From: Bathynomus jamesi
Lineage: Eukaryota; Arthropoda; Malacostraca; Isopoda; Cirolanidae
Assembly: GCA_023014485.1 (NCBI GenBank)
Contig: JAJOZX010009481.1
Coordinates: 1 to 64,000, forward strand
Direction of reading: 5' to 3'
Length of the DNA: 64,000 bases
The position numbers and the translations under genes are program-made. The notes beneath the pieces were generated by a model. The model made no database searches and had not been told where the DNA came from. It saw only the letters and a list, made by a program, of their open reading frames with translations. Below, in pieces: positions 54,300 to 64,000 of this stretch (position 1 is the stretch's first letter; each line of letters begins with the position of its first letter).

Positions 54300-55080
54300 T
54301 GATTCCTCATTTCACGAAGGTCAGGCTTGTTGTCCCCTCCTCTTGAGTTGGTTTGATGAAGTTGAGATTTGGTTTCTCGCGCTCTCCGCTTCACATAGCC
54401 AGGTACTCCCGGCCCATCTGGTATTGTTCTGAGCCAAGCGTCTAGTAGTCTTTTGAAGTTTTCCACCTCATACCAGTCGTGTTCCGAAGTTTCATGTGCC
54501 ACTGAATGAACAATCTTGGCCCTCTGACAACACAGCTATTTTACTTCAGGGTTGAGAATGTTTCCTGTCTAGCCTTTAATTTGGGAGCACGACGCGATTT
54601 AGAGAAGTTTCACAGCTAAGGTCAATGGATGCAATAAACTAAATTACTGGAAAGGTTACGTGAATTAAATTTCTATTCGCTGGAAAGGAGAGGTACACCA
54701 TTATTTACACATGGAAAATAATAGAAAAACGAGCCTTCAATCTCACTTTCAACCTTACAACGACTCAAACAACAATGGAAAGTAGGAAAGAAAAAATGTT
54801 CTAGTTGGCTAATGTCTTCTTTTTTATTTGGGGATGTTCAGACTAAACAATACTCCAACTTGGGTATGATCAGTGTTTCCAACAGAGGAATCATTACATT
54901 CCTGTTCCTTCTTTTAAAGGTTCTCAGTATCTGCTCAGTTATTCTTTTTACTTTATTTATTGCTATCTTATTTTGTGTTTCAGATTTCGCATCGTCAGTC
55001 ATTATAATTCTTAAATCTTTTGCTTTAGAGTTTCTCTGCATTTCCTGTCCATTTGCGGGTATAGTATTCCATAGATTTTA
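54300..55080 (-). pseudogene. LINE family 2 reverse transcriptase C-terminus
   Basis: Minus strand: IQRNSKAKDLRIIMTDDAKS, NKVKRITEQILRTFKRRNRN, IPLLETLIIPKLEYCLV near 54838-55041, and FKRLLDAWLRTIPDGPGVPG at 54370-54460. The same blocks occur at 18200-18890. Confidence 0.8.
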
Positions 55081-56059
55081 GTTCCTCCCTTCTTCCGTGT
55101 CTTGATAGTTGAAATTTCTGCGTCAAATATCATATTATTGCCTTTAGACTAATTGTATATTCTGTTGATATCTGTCTGTCTGTAGAGATTCTATATCATC
55201 TGGGTTTCTTATTTTTCTACGAATTAATAATTTTTCTCATATAAATTGGAACCATGTTCGCTCTCTTCAGGATGCTCAGTATTTCTCCTCTGTTCAGTGA
55301 TCGTCTGAGTATCCATTATAAGGGCCGATTTTATTCTTGCAGTTTTTATTAATTTGTCCGGGCCTGCTGCTGGCTGGGTTTTTAGTTTCCTTGTAGCTCG
55401 TGTGATATACTCTGTTGTGAAGTCAAAGTCCGTTATACTTTCCCATTGTTATTCTTCTTTAAAGAAAGCATTTCTATCGTATATTAGTTTATCAGTTTTT
55501 GGGATACTGAAAGCTGATTCATAGTGAGCTCTTAGTTTTCAGATACTACTTTTAGATCATCGGTTAATGCACTGTTTTAATTTTTCAAAGGTCCGAGAGT
55601 CGCGTGATTTTTCGACTTCCTTTTTGCCAAATTATAGAAGTACTTTGAGATAACCTTTATCGCTTCTATAGCGTCGTCGTCATCATTCTCTGCATGACGC
55701 AATCTATACTCTCATTTTATCGTTTAATATTTTTCTGATGTTGTCTTTGCAGTTTCTTAATTTTACAGTCACTCTTTTTCTCTTGCGGAACATTGTTCTC
55801 TTTTGTCTCTCGAACTTGCTTCGCTTTCTTCTTTCCCTTTTTGGGACGCGTCTTTCCACAATTTACAGCGTCTTCTCTTCTAAGATAATTAGCATCTCTC
55901 CCGTTGTTTTGCCTTTAAAGATGTTTTTTTTTAATTTATTGCTTCTATGCTGGACGCAATACCTTCCCAATTTATATATTTGGAGTGAAAATAAAAAATT
56001 TCAAATTTGCCTCTTTTTCTATAGCGCGTGTTCTTTTCTTTCCTGTTGCTTTTATATAG

Positions 56060-56340
56060 GTTATTTCAATGATGTTGTGATCTGATATTATAGTTGGGGA
56101 TATTTCTGTTATCATTTAGGTTGCTGTTTTTTGTGAATACAAAATCTAGGCAATTATTGTTGTTTTGTATTTTCCGTTATTTCGTGTGTTAACATAAATT
56201 CATCGGCTAGAGCTAACAGCATTTTTGCCTGCTCCTGATCTTCCCATGTGCCTCCCTTGTCTTGGTTTATACATACATTTCTTTCTATTCTTTTATATTT
56301 CATAAATGGGAAATCAAAATCACTGCAGTCTTTCTTGTTT
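56060..56340 (-). pseudogene. LINE family 2 endonuclease remnant
   Basis: Minus strand: FDFPFMKYKRIERNVCINQD, GGTWEDQEQAKMLLALADEF, then with one shift LDFVFTKNSNLNDNRN and an ISDHNI-type end. The L-D-F-V-F-T and S-D-H motifs are the C-terminal signatures of LINE AP-endonucleases. Confidence 0.65.
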
Positions 56341-56369
56341 CTTACACGTGTCTTTTCAGTCGTGTGACT

Positions 56370-57030
56370 TTATCCAGGGAATGGTTTAATTTTAGTTCTT
56401 GTAAGTTGGCTGTTAAGATCCTCTTTAAGTAGTTCAAATTCGTTATCCTTTGGTAGTTCTGCCCCGTATTTGTCGACTCTTTGTATTTGTTGAATAATAT
56501 TTAGTAATTGAATCGTGTATGCTACGTCTAAAAAGTTGGTTACTGATGATTTTGGCAACTCAACTCTCGTGTTGTTTTGAGAGTGGTGGTAACGCCTTTT
56601 TTTCCTGTACTTCCATATTTCGTATCTTGCATAAGTTTTGCAGATACTCAGGTGGTGGAACGTGCATTTGTTTCCAAATTTACAATTTCCATTTTTGTAA
56701 TGGAAGTTGCATAAAGTTGGATGTGCATAGATGCATTGCCCGTCCCTGTATATGCGATGCCATTTTGCATAATATTTGCATATGATATCCTCTATTTTTT
56801 TTTTATCGTCATTTTGTCATTATCTTCATTTGGCGGTTTCTCCATACGTGAATCACGGATAAATTTAATGCCCGTAATATGTTTCGCGTTCGACACGAGA
56901 TATATTTTCCTATCGTCCCAATCCGTACGGCTAAAGTCGTGTAAGTTTTAACAAAAATCGCACCTGATCACTTCATTTTCATTCGTTGCTAAATTGCACA
57001 AATTACAAGTATGGTGGGAATGCAGACCAT
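56370..57030 (-). pseudogene. LINE ORF1 with PHD-like and CCCH zinc fingers
   Basis: Minus strand: HTCNLCNLATNENEVIRCDF with the next Cys (C-x2-C-x11-C-x2-C, PHD-type start), then a stop, DFSRTDWDDRKIYLV, a frameshift near 56812, IEDIICKYYAKWHRIYRDG and CIYAHPTLC (a damaged CCCH finger), CNFHYKNGNCKFGNKCTFHH (an intact C-x8-C-x5-C-x3-H finger), LSICKTYARYEIW, and a C-terminal stretch FLDVAYTIQLLNIIQQIQRV ending KIKPFPG-stop at 56370. The fingers would bind element RNA (inference from CCCH function). Confidence 0.75.
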
Positions 57031-57050
57031 GTTATCTATTACCATAATAC

Positions 57051-58399
57051 GTAATCGTTCAATTAAAAAACGAATTGAGTGGAAGTCAGTCACGTGAGCT
57101 TGGTTTTATGACCTTTTTCCTGTTTCAATAAACTTTTTTCAGGTGACTATTTTGACTGAATATTTTAACTTGACACTTTTGTGTCTACATTATATTGCAA
57201 TTGCACTATATATATAATATATATATATATATATTATGTATGGGAATAATGTAATAAGGTTAATTAATTACTGGTTATAAATTAACCCACAAACAAAAGT
57301 GAACTGAAATGGCGGCTCCGTCTTTTCGGTTCTGAAACGACGTTTTATAAATTCTTAAGTACATAAAATTAGAAACGTATGCATGTTAAATACTTGTGTA
57401 ATTTAGGGAAAAAGACACGAATTAAATTGTCTATTTAATTCTGAATAAGTTTGGATAAAAAAATACCATATATAGGTACCCAGAAACCAGGAAAATAACT
57501 AATGTAAAATTACATTAAAATAAAGGAATTCAATTGAGGAAGCACGTGGGTTTCCAAGCTTTTCACCAGACAAGGAAAAGATGTTATAAAATTGAATGTT
57601 CATTTATGTATAAAACGGGAAAACTCTGTTAGAATTAAATTTACATTATTAACAAATTTAATGGCATGTTAAAATTACACCTTCTAAAAGGCTAATAATA
57701 ATTCTTACAAATAAGATTAATCAAAAAAGGGAATCTTATGTGGGTATGCGCCTGGCAGCCTAGCGCGGCAAAGGGTGACCGTAGGCCGAGTAAAAAGGAA
57801 GTGTCGTATATAAAAATCAAATTTTATTAAAACATGGAACGAGAATGAAATTTATATCAAGTTGCTCTTTACCTATTGCCAAATAACGTAACATAAAATT
57901 ATATTAGTTAAAGATGGGAGTAATGTCTTTACTAAAAAAAAATATAAAATTCGAAGCGGAAGATGGCACATGAAGCAGAGATATTCGCAGGATCAGTGCC
58001 TCTCCGAATATGAAACTATAAAGTCATAAAAGACTCCGAGTAAAAATTTGAAGTAAAAATCACGGATTAGTTCACCCTAAAAGTTAACGTAAAGAAAATG
58101 TGTGGTTCTCAAAAAGGTGAAATAGCTCAACTAAGTCTTTCCCTATAAGAGTGTAGAAAACGGACTTTGCTCGAATAACTTAAAGCGAACGTCTCCCCTT
58201 AAAGTTGATTTTAGAAAATGCGAAGAATTCAATTTAAAAACGCGGCAAATATATATAGTAATAAGAATAAGAAGGTGGATAACGAATGTAATTACAAGGA
58301 ATTAATCCCATTCAAAGGGGATTTGCGGCTGTAAGATAAGTAGCTGATAATTTGTAATTATTGAAATTATACATTCATCTTTTATGATATTACCTTATA
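57051..58399. other. Nothing recognised; (TA)n at 57206-57238
   Basis: AT-rich sequence without coding or element signatures. Confidence 0.4.
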
Positions 58400-58407
58400 C
58401 ATTATAC

Positions 58408-58739
58408 CAGTGGTTCCCAACCTGGGGTCCGTGAGCTTTCAATATTTCGAGAGGCTCCAATGGAAATCGTACATTTACCCACGATAAGGACGCTCAGGCT
58501 AAAATTTCAAGTTCCCTTGCTCTTGGCTGGAATTATTAATACTTTTCTAATAGGCTGTATTTTAATTGCATACTCACTTATATGTCCTTTATTTGATAGT
58601 GAAAAATGAGAAAACGAGTTAATTATTAGTTAATAAAAACAGTTTGTTTGGTAGACGGAATCTTTCAAAAACATGGGGTCCGTGGGAAAAAAATAAAAAT
58701 AAAAGGGGTCCTTTGTGGTGAAAAGGTTGGCAACCACTG
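58408..58739. mobile_element. hAT-type MITE
   Basis: CAGTGGTTCCCAACCTGGGG and inverted GGTTGGCAACCACTG ends with a perfect 8-bp target duplication CATTATAC at 58400-58407 and 58740-58747. It is 332 bp and non-coding. Confidence 0.9.
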
Positions 58740-58747
58740 CATTATAC

Positions 58748-59378
58748 CATTTCATTTAAATGTCTTTTATTAATTTTGAATCTCGGAATTCTTAAGACAA
58801 AGGTCAGTTGTCTCAAATGTCTTTTCTTTAAGGAAGTAATTGCATTTTAATTAATTGGCTTATTATCAAGTGTTATTCTTCCACAAATTTTTATTATTGT
58901 CAAAGTTTCATTTTGCATTGTAATTGGTTTAGAAGTTTTGTGATGAATATATTATTTTTGTAAAAGGGTTTTTTAATTATTTCCAACATTAATTGACAGA
59001 GAAATAAGAATATATAATCAGTGATATATATATAAAACCTTGGGTTAAATTTATATTGTGGTAAAGGAAAACAGGCTAAAATAAAGGTATAAATCACACC
59101 TTAAATATAAAATATAAAACCACGTCATATAACATATATATATACAGTATATATATATATATATACGCATGTAAGGTTGTCGTAAATTCACTGAAGTCAC
59201 AGCTATTTCCATCATTTCATCTTTGTTGCGTGACTTTACGATCATTCTGCAATTTACTTCGTAATAATAATATAAACGAAACACGTCTCGAACACGCTCA
59301 CTTTTACGCATGTTTTCAAAAAACGTTCGTTCAAATCTTCTTATGAATCTTTGTAATAGGGTTGAATTTCCTTTACAG
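58748..59378. other. AT-rich DNA before Ig exon C
   Basis: No element ends. (TA)n at 59134-59165. It ends in TTGAATTTCCTTTACAG, a strong acceptor. Confidence 0.5.
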
Positions 59379-59523
59379 ACGAGACAAGTTGGCACTGATA
59401 CAGTCTCTTGGGTTAGATTTGTAGCTAAACCGGAGGATAATGGTGCCACTATTTCCTGCAAAGCAATGTCTCCCACGTTAATAGTGCCACCTATTACTGC
59501 GGCTTCGACACTCAATGTCACTC
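59379..59523 (+). CDS. Ig-domain exon C of a Sidestep-like receptor
   Basis: A 145-bp exon between TTTCCTTTACAG and a perfect donor (C|GTAAGTAAT at 59524). Entry is phase 0, exit phase 1. Residues: TRQVGTDTVSWVRFVAKPED, then NGATISCKAMSP and a closing TAASTLNVT. The V-x-F-V/P-x3-E-D-N-G-A-x-I-S-C-K-A pattern is the E-F strand region of the third Ig domain of Sidestep family receptors, here missing the B-strand Cys and W-W half that should lie in the preceding exon. It cannot join exon A directly because of phase. Alternative: another Ig-superfamily receptor of the same type. Confidence 0.7.
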
Positions 59524-60571
59524 GTAAGTAATATTTTATTATTATTTTATTATTATTACTATTAATGGTGTCTCTTTTTTATATATATATATATAGCTTT
59601 GACCAAAAGTTTGGCATCACCTTATAATTTATTGAATGAGGCTTTAAGTATAAACAGAAATTACCGATGAATGTCACTGAGGTATTTTGAGTACTGGCAG
59701 TGAATGAAGGAACATTTGTCACGATTTGTGAACTACTTCAGGAAGATTTCGTGTAATTATCATTTGCTATAATCGATTTAATGTCAAACCTTTTGGGTTT
59801 TGATGGTTTCTTGGTAAATACGAGTATATCTAAACTACAAAGTGGTACGAATTTCAGCGAATCAACGGCACATCATTACTCAAAAGTGTGTGTACCTTAC
59901 GAACCTTATATTGTTTCGTGCGTTAGTCTCTCTTCACACGGAGGTCAAGCTGGTGGCCCCACTTCACCATATATGTATATAAAATTTTATTCGCTCTATA
60001 ATTCCTAAAACTTTTCCCTAAATTGTCCTTAATAGAAAAATACAAGAACTTATATATGAAAGTAGAGATAACGTATTTGTCAGGAAAACACGTCTTTGTA
60101 AACAGTTTTATTATATAAACATGCTCTGGGATTCGTATTAGATACCTGTGTTATAAACTTGGTACATTTTTTAATACATTTCGTCTCTCGGTGCTTTTAA
60201 AATACGCGACAGATCTGTTTTTGTTTTATTATGCAAAGACGAGAGAAAAACAATTATGGTTTTTGATGCAGGAGTAAATGTAAACCCAATCTTTATAGTT
60301 ACCATATGTATGTCTTTTATAAGGGCAACATACGGTTTTAGTTATATGAAGGCCTAAACTGTGTGTGTGTGTGGAATACAGAATTGAACGTGAAAATGTC
60401 GCGATTTTGCAACCAAACGTGCGTGTGTGTAATTAGGTAATGGATTTTAGACAAAAAATTAAAAGTAATATATATATATATGTATATGTACACCTTACCT
60501 TATGTTGTTTCGTGCGTTCGTTTCTCTTCACACGGAGGTCAAGCTGGTGGCCCCGCCTCTATATATATATA
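59524..60571. other. Repeats downstream of exon C
   Basis: GACCAAAAGTTTGGCATCAC at 59599, beside TA repeats, is a Tc1-type terminus with a weak partner near 59790. The block TGTTTCGTGCGTT(A/C)G then CACGGAGGTCAAGCTGGTGG occurs at 59910-59955 and 60505-60560, a dispersed repeat. No further Ig exon is seen. Confidence 0.5.
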
Positions 60572-60854
60572 CAGGGTGTTTCAGGAGGATAGGTCAATAC
60601 TTCGGGAGGTGATAGTATCGGTCATTGTGAGAACAAAAGTTCATATGAACATGTGTCTAATTCTGAATGGTTACGGAGATAGAGCTGTTTGAATCTACAA
60701 ATACAAAAGCATTGTTAATGGTAATCAAGAAAGAGAAACCAATTACTGTTTCTAACATTTAATGTTTAAACATTGGCATTTTGAATGGTATCAGATACAG
60801 AAATGACAAATTTGTTAGTTTACAATACGTTTTCGAAAATCCCAGTCAACCTCA

Positions 60855-61937
60855 ATGCACTTTGCAAATCGTGTGCGAAGATCGTGTGTTGTTCGTCTGA
60901 GTTGATCTCAACGTTCCTTTATGCGGGCAGCAGCATCCAAAATGCGCGCGAGCAATTCGTCTCGTGTATCCACTTTTCTTTTGTAAACTTGACTTTTCAT
61001 CCACCCCCACAAACAATAATCTAACGGAGAGAGGTCTGGAGACCTTGGTGGCCATTGAATGGGACCACCGCGGCCGATCCATCGACCAGGGAAAGTTTGA
61101 TTTAGGTATTGCATCACCGGACGGGTAGAATGTGGAGGAGCTCCGTCATGCTGAAAGTACATACCAGCGCGTGTAACCAAAGGAACATCCTCCAATAGTC
61201 CTGGCAATTCATTTTGCAGAAATTCTAGGTAACTTTGTCCTGTAAGACGATTCTCTAAAGCAGGGGTTCCCAAATTGGTGTTCCGCGGAACACTTGTATA
61301 CCGTGAGAAGTGTTCCGCGGAACACAATTTGGGAACCCCTGCTCTAAAGTAACAGGGCCAATCAGTTGATCATCGATGATACCGCACCACACATTGGCAG
61401 AGAAGCGATGTTGAAAATTTGTTTCCACAGTGGCATTTGGATTTTCGTCTGACCACCGATGAGAGTTACGAGTGTTGTTGATACCGTCACGGGTGAAAGT
61501 AGCTTCATCGGTGAACAGTATTAATCGAAGCAATCGGCGATTAGCATTTACTCAATGACAAAATTCCAGTCGCATGGCAGCGTCTCCTGGTTGAAGGTGT
61601 TGTACACGCTGTACATGATATGGATGCAAGCCTTCCTCACGTAATGTTCGCCATACTCTTGTGTGTGGTACACTGAGACGTGTAGAAATTCTTCGTGAGC
61701 TAGTAGTAGGACTACGCTCTACCAACTGAAGAATGTTTTCCACTTCATCCACATCTTGTTGACCTTCACGTTCAGATGAAACATGAGCGCTGGGAAGTGT
61801 ACCAATCTCACGCAATGTGTTGGAAACCCTGGTAAACACACTTCGATCCGGAATTCTGCGGTTCGGAAACCGTCGACGGTATTCTGCAACAGCAGCTGTT
61901 GCAGTTCCATCGCAAAAACCGTAGACATACACCATAT
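60855..61937 (-). pseudogene. DD41D-type transposase split by a MITE
   Basis: ATG 61937: [60 protein letters not shown], then LILFTDEATFTRDG (first Asp), NVWCGIIDDQLIGPVTLE, the MITE (61261-61341), ENRLTGQSYLEFLQNELPGL, GMYFQHDGAPPHS (second Asp), RWIGRGGPIQWPPRSPDLSP then LDYCLWGW (third Asp, 41 residues later) and ARIKERLRSTQ. All three Asp are present. Defects are a stop after LEFCH near 61552 and the MITE. Confidence 0.85.
61261..61341. mobile_element. 81-bp palindromic hAT-type MITE
   Basis: CAGGGGTTCCCAAATTGGTG then TTCCGCGGAACAC pairs with GTGTTCCGCGGAACAC and AATTTGGGAACCCCTG. An exact 8-bp target duplication, CTCTAAAG, is at 61253-61260 and 61342-61349. About 33-base arms surround ~15 bases. 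One of the smallest elements in the window. Confidence 0.92.
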
Positions 61938-61950
61938 CTCCCTTTGCTTT

Positions 61951-62411
61951 GTCCGGAGATATAGGGCGCGTCCCTCTGTGGCGAATGTGGGAATACACCT
62001 TTCTTCGGTGTAAGGGCTTTCTCTGCCCTCGTGGACCATTGGGCCCGTTTGGGGACCCGGCTGATCTCCTGCTTCTTTTTCTTTCTTTCTCCTTTAACCC
62101 ATTCTTTCTGGCTTCTCCCTGTTTTTTTGGCGTTGTTCTTTGGACCTTGATTTGACCCTTTCCTTGGCCCTTGGGTGTGGGAGGTGGTTGCCCTGCACCC
62201 TTGTCGCTTTCCAACCAAACCCAAACCCTGTCCCTGCCACTTTTCACCGCGCGTTGGATGAGAGTGGCCGCCTTTCAGGCACAGGGACTGGGTGCGGGTG
62301 TATCTCCCCTGCGTGACATCTATCGGCGGTGGGACCAAGTGTGCCCACACTTCGCCTTTCCCTTGTTGGAGTCGGTGGTGGCTGGATGCGCGCGGGGGAT
62401 GAAGTTCTTTT
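61951..62411 (+). other. GC-rich leader of a LINE
   Basis: Composition changes abruptly from AT-rich to GC-rich. The sequence (CCCTCGTGGACCATTGGGCC, GCGGTGGGACCAAGTGTGCC) precedes the gag-like frame and is probably the 5' UTR of the LINE. Frames on the minus strand here (Lys/Arg/Pro-rich) are shadows. Confidence 0.5.
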
Positions 62412-64000
62412 TTGTTTTGCTATGGACACTTCTCCCCCTCGGCTTACGACTACTGCTTCTCATTCCCGGACTACTCTTCTCTCAACACTCGGGTGGTGGG
62501 CAACCAGGCCCTCGAGTCCTTTACCACTGGAAGACCGCAACCTAATGGGGTTGACCCCCCTGTGGAAGCGGAACGCTTGCACTCTCCTTTTCCGTTGCCG
62601 ACCCCAGTCCGTCCCTCGACTACGCCCTTGGACCTACACTCTCTGGAGCAGGGGTCTCGCCCCAGCCCACTTCAGCCACCTTCGGGCAAGTCAAGTTCCA
62701 CCGAGGACTTGCCCCCACAACCCGGCTTCTTGCTCTCCCCATATGCCCCCCTCACCCGCCGTCAGCCCACCTCCCCACGGAGAGAGCCTCGCGGCGGACG
62801 GGGGAGCCGGCATTCACGGCCGTCCTATCGACCGTTGAATATCCCAGTCCATTTCGACTCTACAGCCTCCCTCCCTCCCAAGTATCCACAAATTCCTGGT
62901 GATTCGGCCTACATCTGGGTCCCTCCCGAACAACTCTGAACGGACGTTCCAGGCGATCCGAACCCACAGCAACTCCAGCCGCTATGACGTACGCCCACAG
63001 AGGGATGGCTCCCTCCTCGTAAAATCACGCTCAGCCGCAGAGACGAAAGCCCTACTCTCCGTCACTGAGGTCCTTGGATGCTCGGTGTCCGTTTCCCCAC
63101 ACCCTCGCCTGAACCAGAGTCAGGGCACTATTTACGCCACCCGCCTATTGTCGGTCGCAGTGAACGAGCTCCTGGAGGACCTCGCACCCCAAGGAGTCAC
63201 TAAGATCTATCGTTTCACATCCCGACAGGGAGGCACCCCCTCCCCCACCCCACGTCTGCTCCTTACTTTCAACACACTAATCCCCCCCGGCCGCATTGTA
63301 TGGGGTATGGGAGACCGCGCCTCATGCGAGTTTTCTATCCGCCCATACGTCCCAGACCCGACCCGTTGCTTCAAATGCAATAAATTCGGACACGTTAGCT
63401 CCGCTTGTCGACAGCCGCATCAATTATGTGTCACTGTGGACGACTCGCTCACCCTGACAGGTGCCCCAACACACCCAAATGCTCCAACTGTGAAGGCGCA
63501 CACCCCTCTTCATCCCGAGAATGCCTTTTCTTCAGGTTCGAGGAGGTCCGAGGCCTACAGGTGACGGACTTCCTTAGCCCCCGTGAGGCACGCGACAGGG
63601 TGCGGAGTCGGGAGGTGAGGCCGGGGGTGTCCTATGCCGCTGCTCTCGGCTCTATCATCTCGGCACGCCGCCCTGGCCTGCCGCCGAAACCCCCCCAAGC
63701 CACTGCTCCCTGTTCCCCTCAAAGAAAACCCTCGCAGGACCCGACGGTTTCCTGTCCCCCCACCATTCCTCCTCTTCCCGCACCTCACCTGCCACGAATC
63801 CCCCAGGTGTCTGGGACCAGGACACCCAGGTCCCATCCACCTCAAACCCCGCCTTCCCAGTACCCCCTGCACACGCCCGAACCTGCCGCCCGGAGCAAGC
63901 CGTCGAGGCGGAGACGCCGGAGCGTGTCACCGGACCCTCCGGCCTTCCAACGTCTCTCTCCCTCTTCCCCTCGGACCAAGAAGACGGCTCGGATCCTCAC
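62412..64000 (+). pseudogene. Jockey-group LINE ORF1 (gag-like), runs off the window
   Basis: + strand. Pro/Ser-rich N-terminus (62412-62930) ending IPGDSAYIWVPPEQL; a frameshift near 62930; then SRYDVRPQRDGSLLVKSRSA, YATRLLSVAVNELLEDLAPQ, GVTKIYRFTSRQG, TPRLLLTFNTLIPPGRIVWG and three zinc knuckles: CFKCNKFGHVSSAC, a one-base-shifted CGRLAHPDRC, and CSNCEGAHPSSSREC. After that FRFEEVRGLQVTDFLSPREA, GVSYAAALGS and a Pro/Arg-rich tail. This is the RNA-binding ORF1 of a jockey-like LINE. The endonuclease/RT ORF should lie beyond 64000. Shifts near 62930 and 63430 break it. Confidence 0.8.

Larger units (their letters stand above)
54290..57050 (-). mobile_element. LINE (family 2) with zinc-finger ORF1
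   Basis: The minus strand, from about 57050: ORF1 with PHD-like and CCCH fingers (56370-57030), endonuclease remnant (56060-56340), degenerate reverse transcriptase (55100-56000) and thumb/C-terminus (54300-55080). The 3' end CATTTCACGAAGGTCAGGCT (on +) equals that at 18130. A heavily mutated but roughly full-length copy of about 2.8 kb. Confidence 0.75.
60572..61950 (-). mobile_element. DD41D-type mariner relative, right end lost
   Basis: The left end is CAGGGTGTTTCAGGAGGATA next to (TA)n. A transposase on the minus strand covers 60855-61937. The right terminus is replaced by the LINE beginning near 61950. An 81-bp MITE interrupts the gene. Confidence 0.8.

Noticed and set aside
61552..62350. 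A long minus-strand gene reaching 62350
   Set aside because: The part above about 61940 is a low-complexity shadow of the GC-rich LINE leader; the true transposase starts at 61937.

Overview
The window is non-coding-rich, AT-rich animal DNA. Almost every recognisable protein comes from a transposable element, and most of these are broken by stops, frameshifts or nested insertions. The source looks like an arthropod. The host exons encode Ig domains of the type seen in arthropod Sidestep-like receptors, short TTAGG runs are scattered about, and Tc1/mariner, hAT, CR1-like LINE and Penelope-like families dominate alongside long (TA)n, (CA)n and (CT)n tracts. I cannot tell from the sequence whether it is a crustacean, chelicerate or insect.

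The only host-gene signal is three Ig-like exons on the + strand. Exon A is at 2856-3065, exon B (with a one-base frameshift) at 52404-52551, and exon C at 59379-59523. A and C look like successive parts of one Sidestep-like cell-surface receptor, which makes the ~56 kb between them one very large intron (or several) colonised by transposons. The splice phases of A and C do not match, so at least one exon is missing, diverged or outside what I can see.

Layout: 3.1-5.4 kb, a dimeric tRNA-derived SINE and a hAT element. 5.4-10.6 kb, mariner-type foldbacks and a 3.8 kb LINE nested in a mariner relative with an 8-bp target duplication. 11.0-17.0 kb, a long-TIR mariner, an intron-containing Tc1 element in a 30-bp minisatellite, and two foldback mariner derivatives. 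17.0-25.5 kb, pieces of CR1-like LINEs and of Penelope-like elements with hammerhead-like motifs. 25.5-29.7 kb, degenerate mariner/Tc1 and SINE copies. 29.95-34.39 kb and 36.33-39.86 kb, two related TA-flanked DNA transposons whose ~700-residue transposase I cannot place in a named superfamily. 40-48.3 kb, MITEs, a CR1 LINE, SINE copies and two mariners (one nearly complete, DD34D). 48.4-51.2 kb, a hAT inside another hAT, both with perfect 8-bp target duplications. 53.4-57.0 kb, two LINEs, one with an ORF1 carrying PHD-like and CCCH zinc fingers. 60.6-64.0 kb, a DD41D mariner relative split by an 81-bp hAT MITE, then a GC-rich LINE ORF1 running off the end.

The elements do not work together as a pathway; what connects them is how they were laid down. 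TA-targeting elements sit inside (TA)n tracts, several families exist as near-perfect inverted duplications, and nested insertions give a relative dating. The most promising unknown is the transposon pair at 30-34 kb and 36-40 kb.
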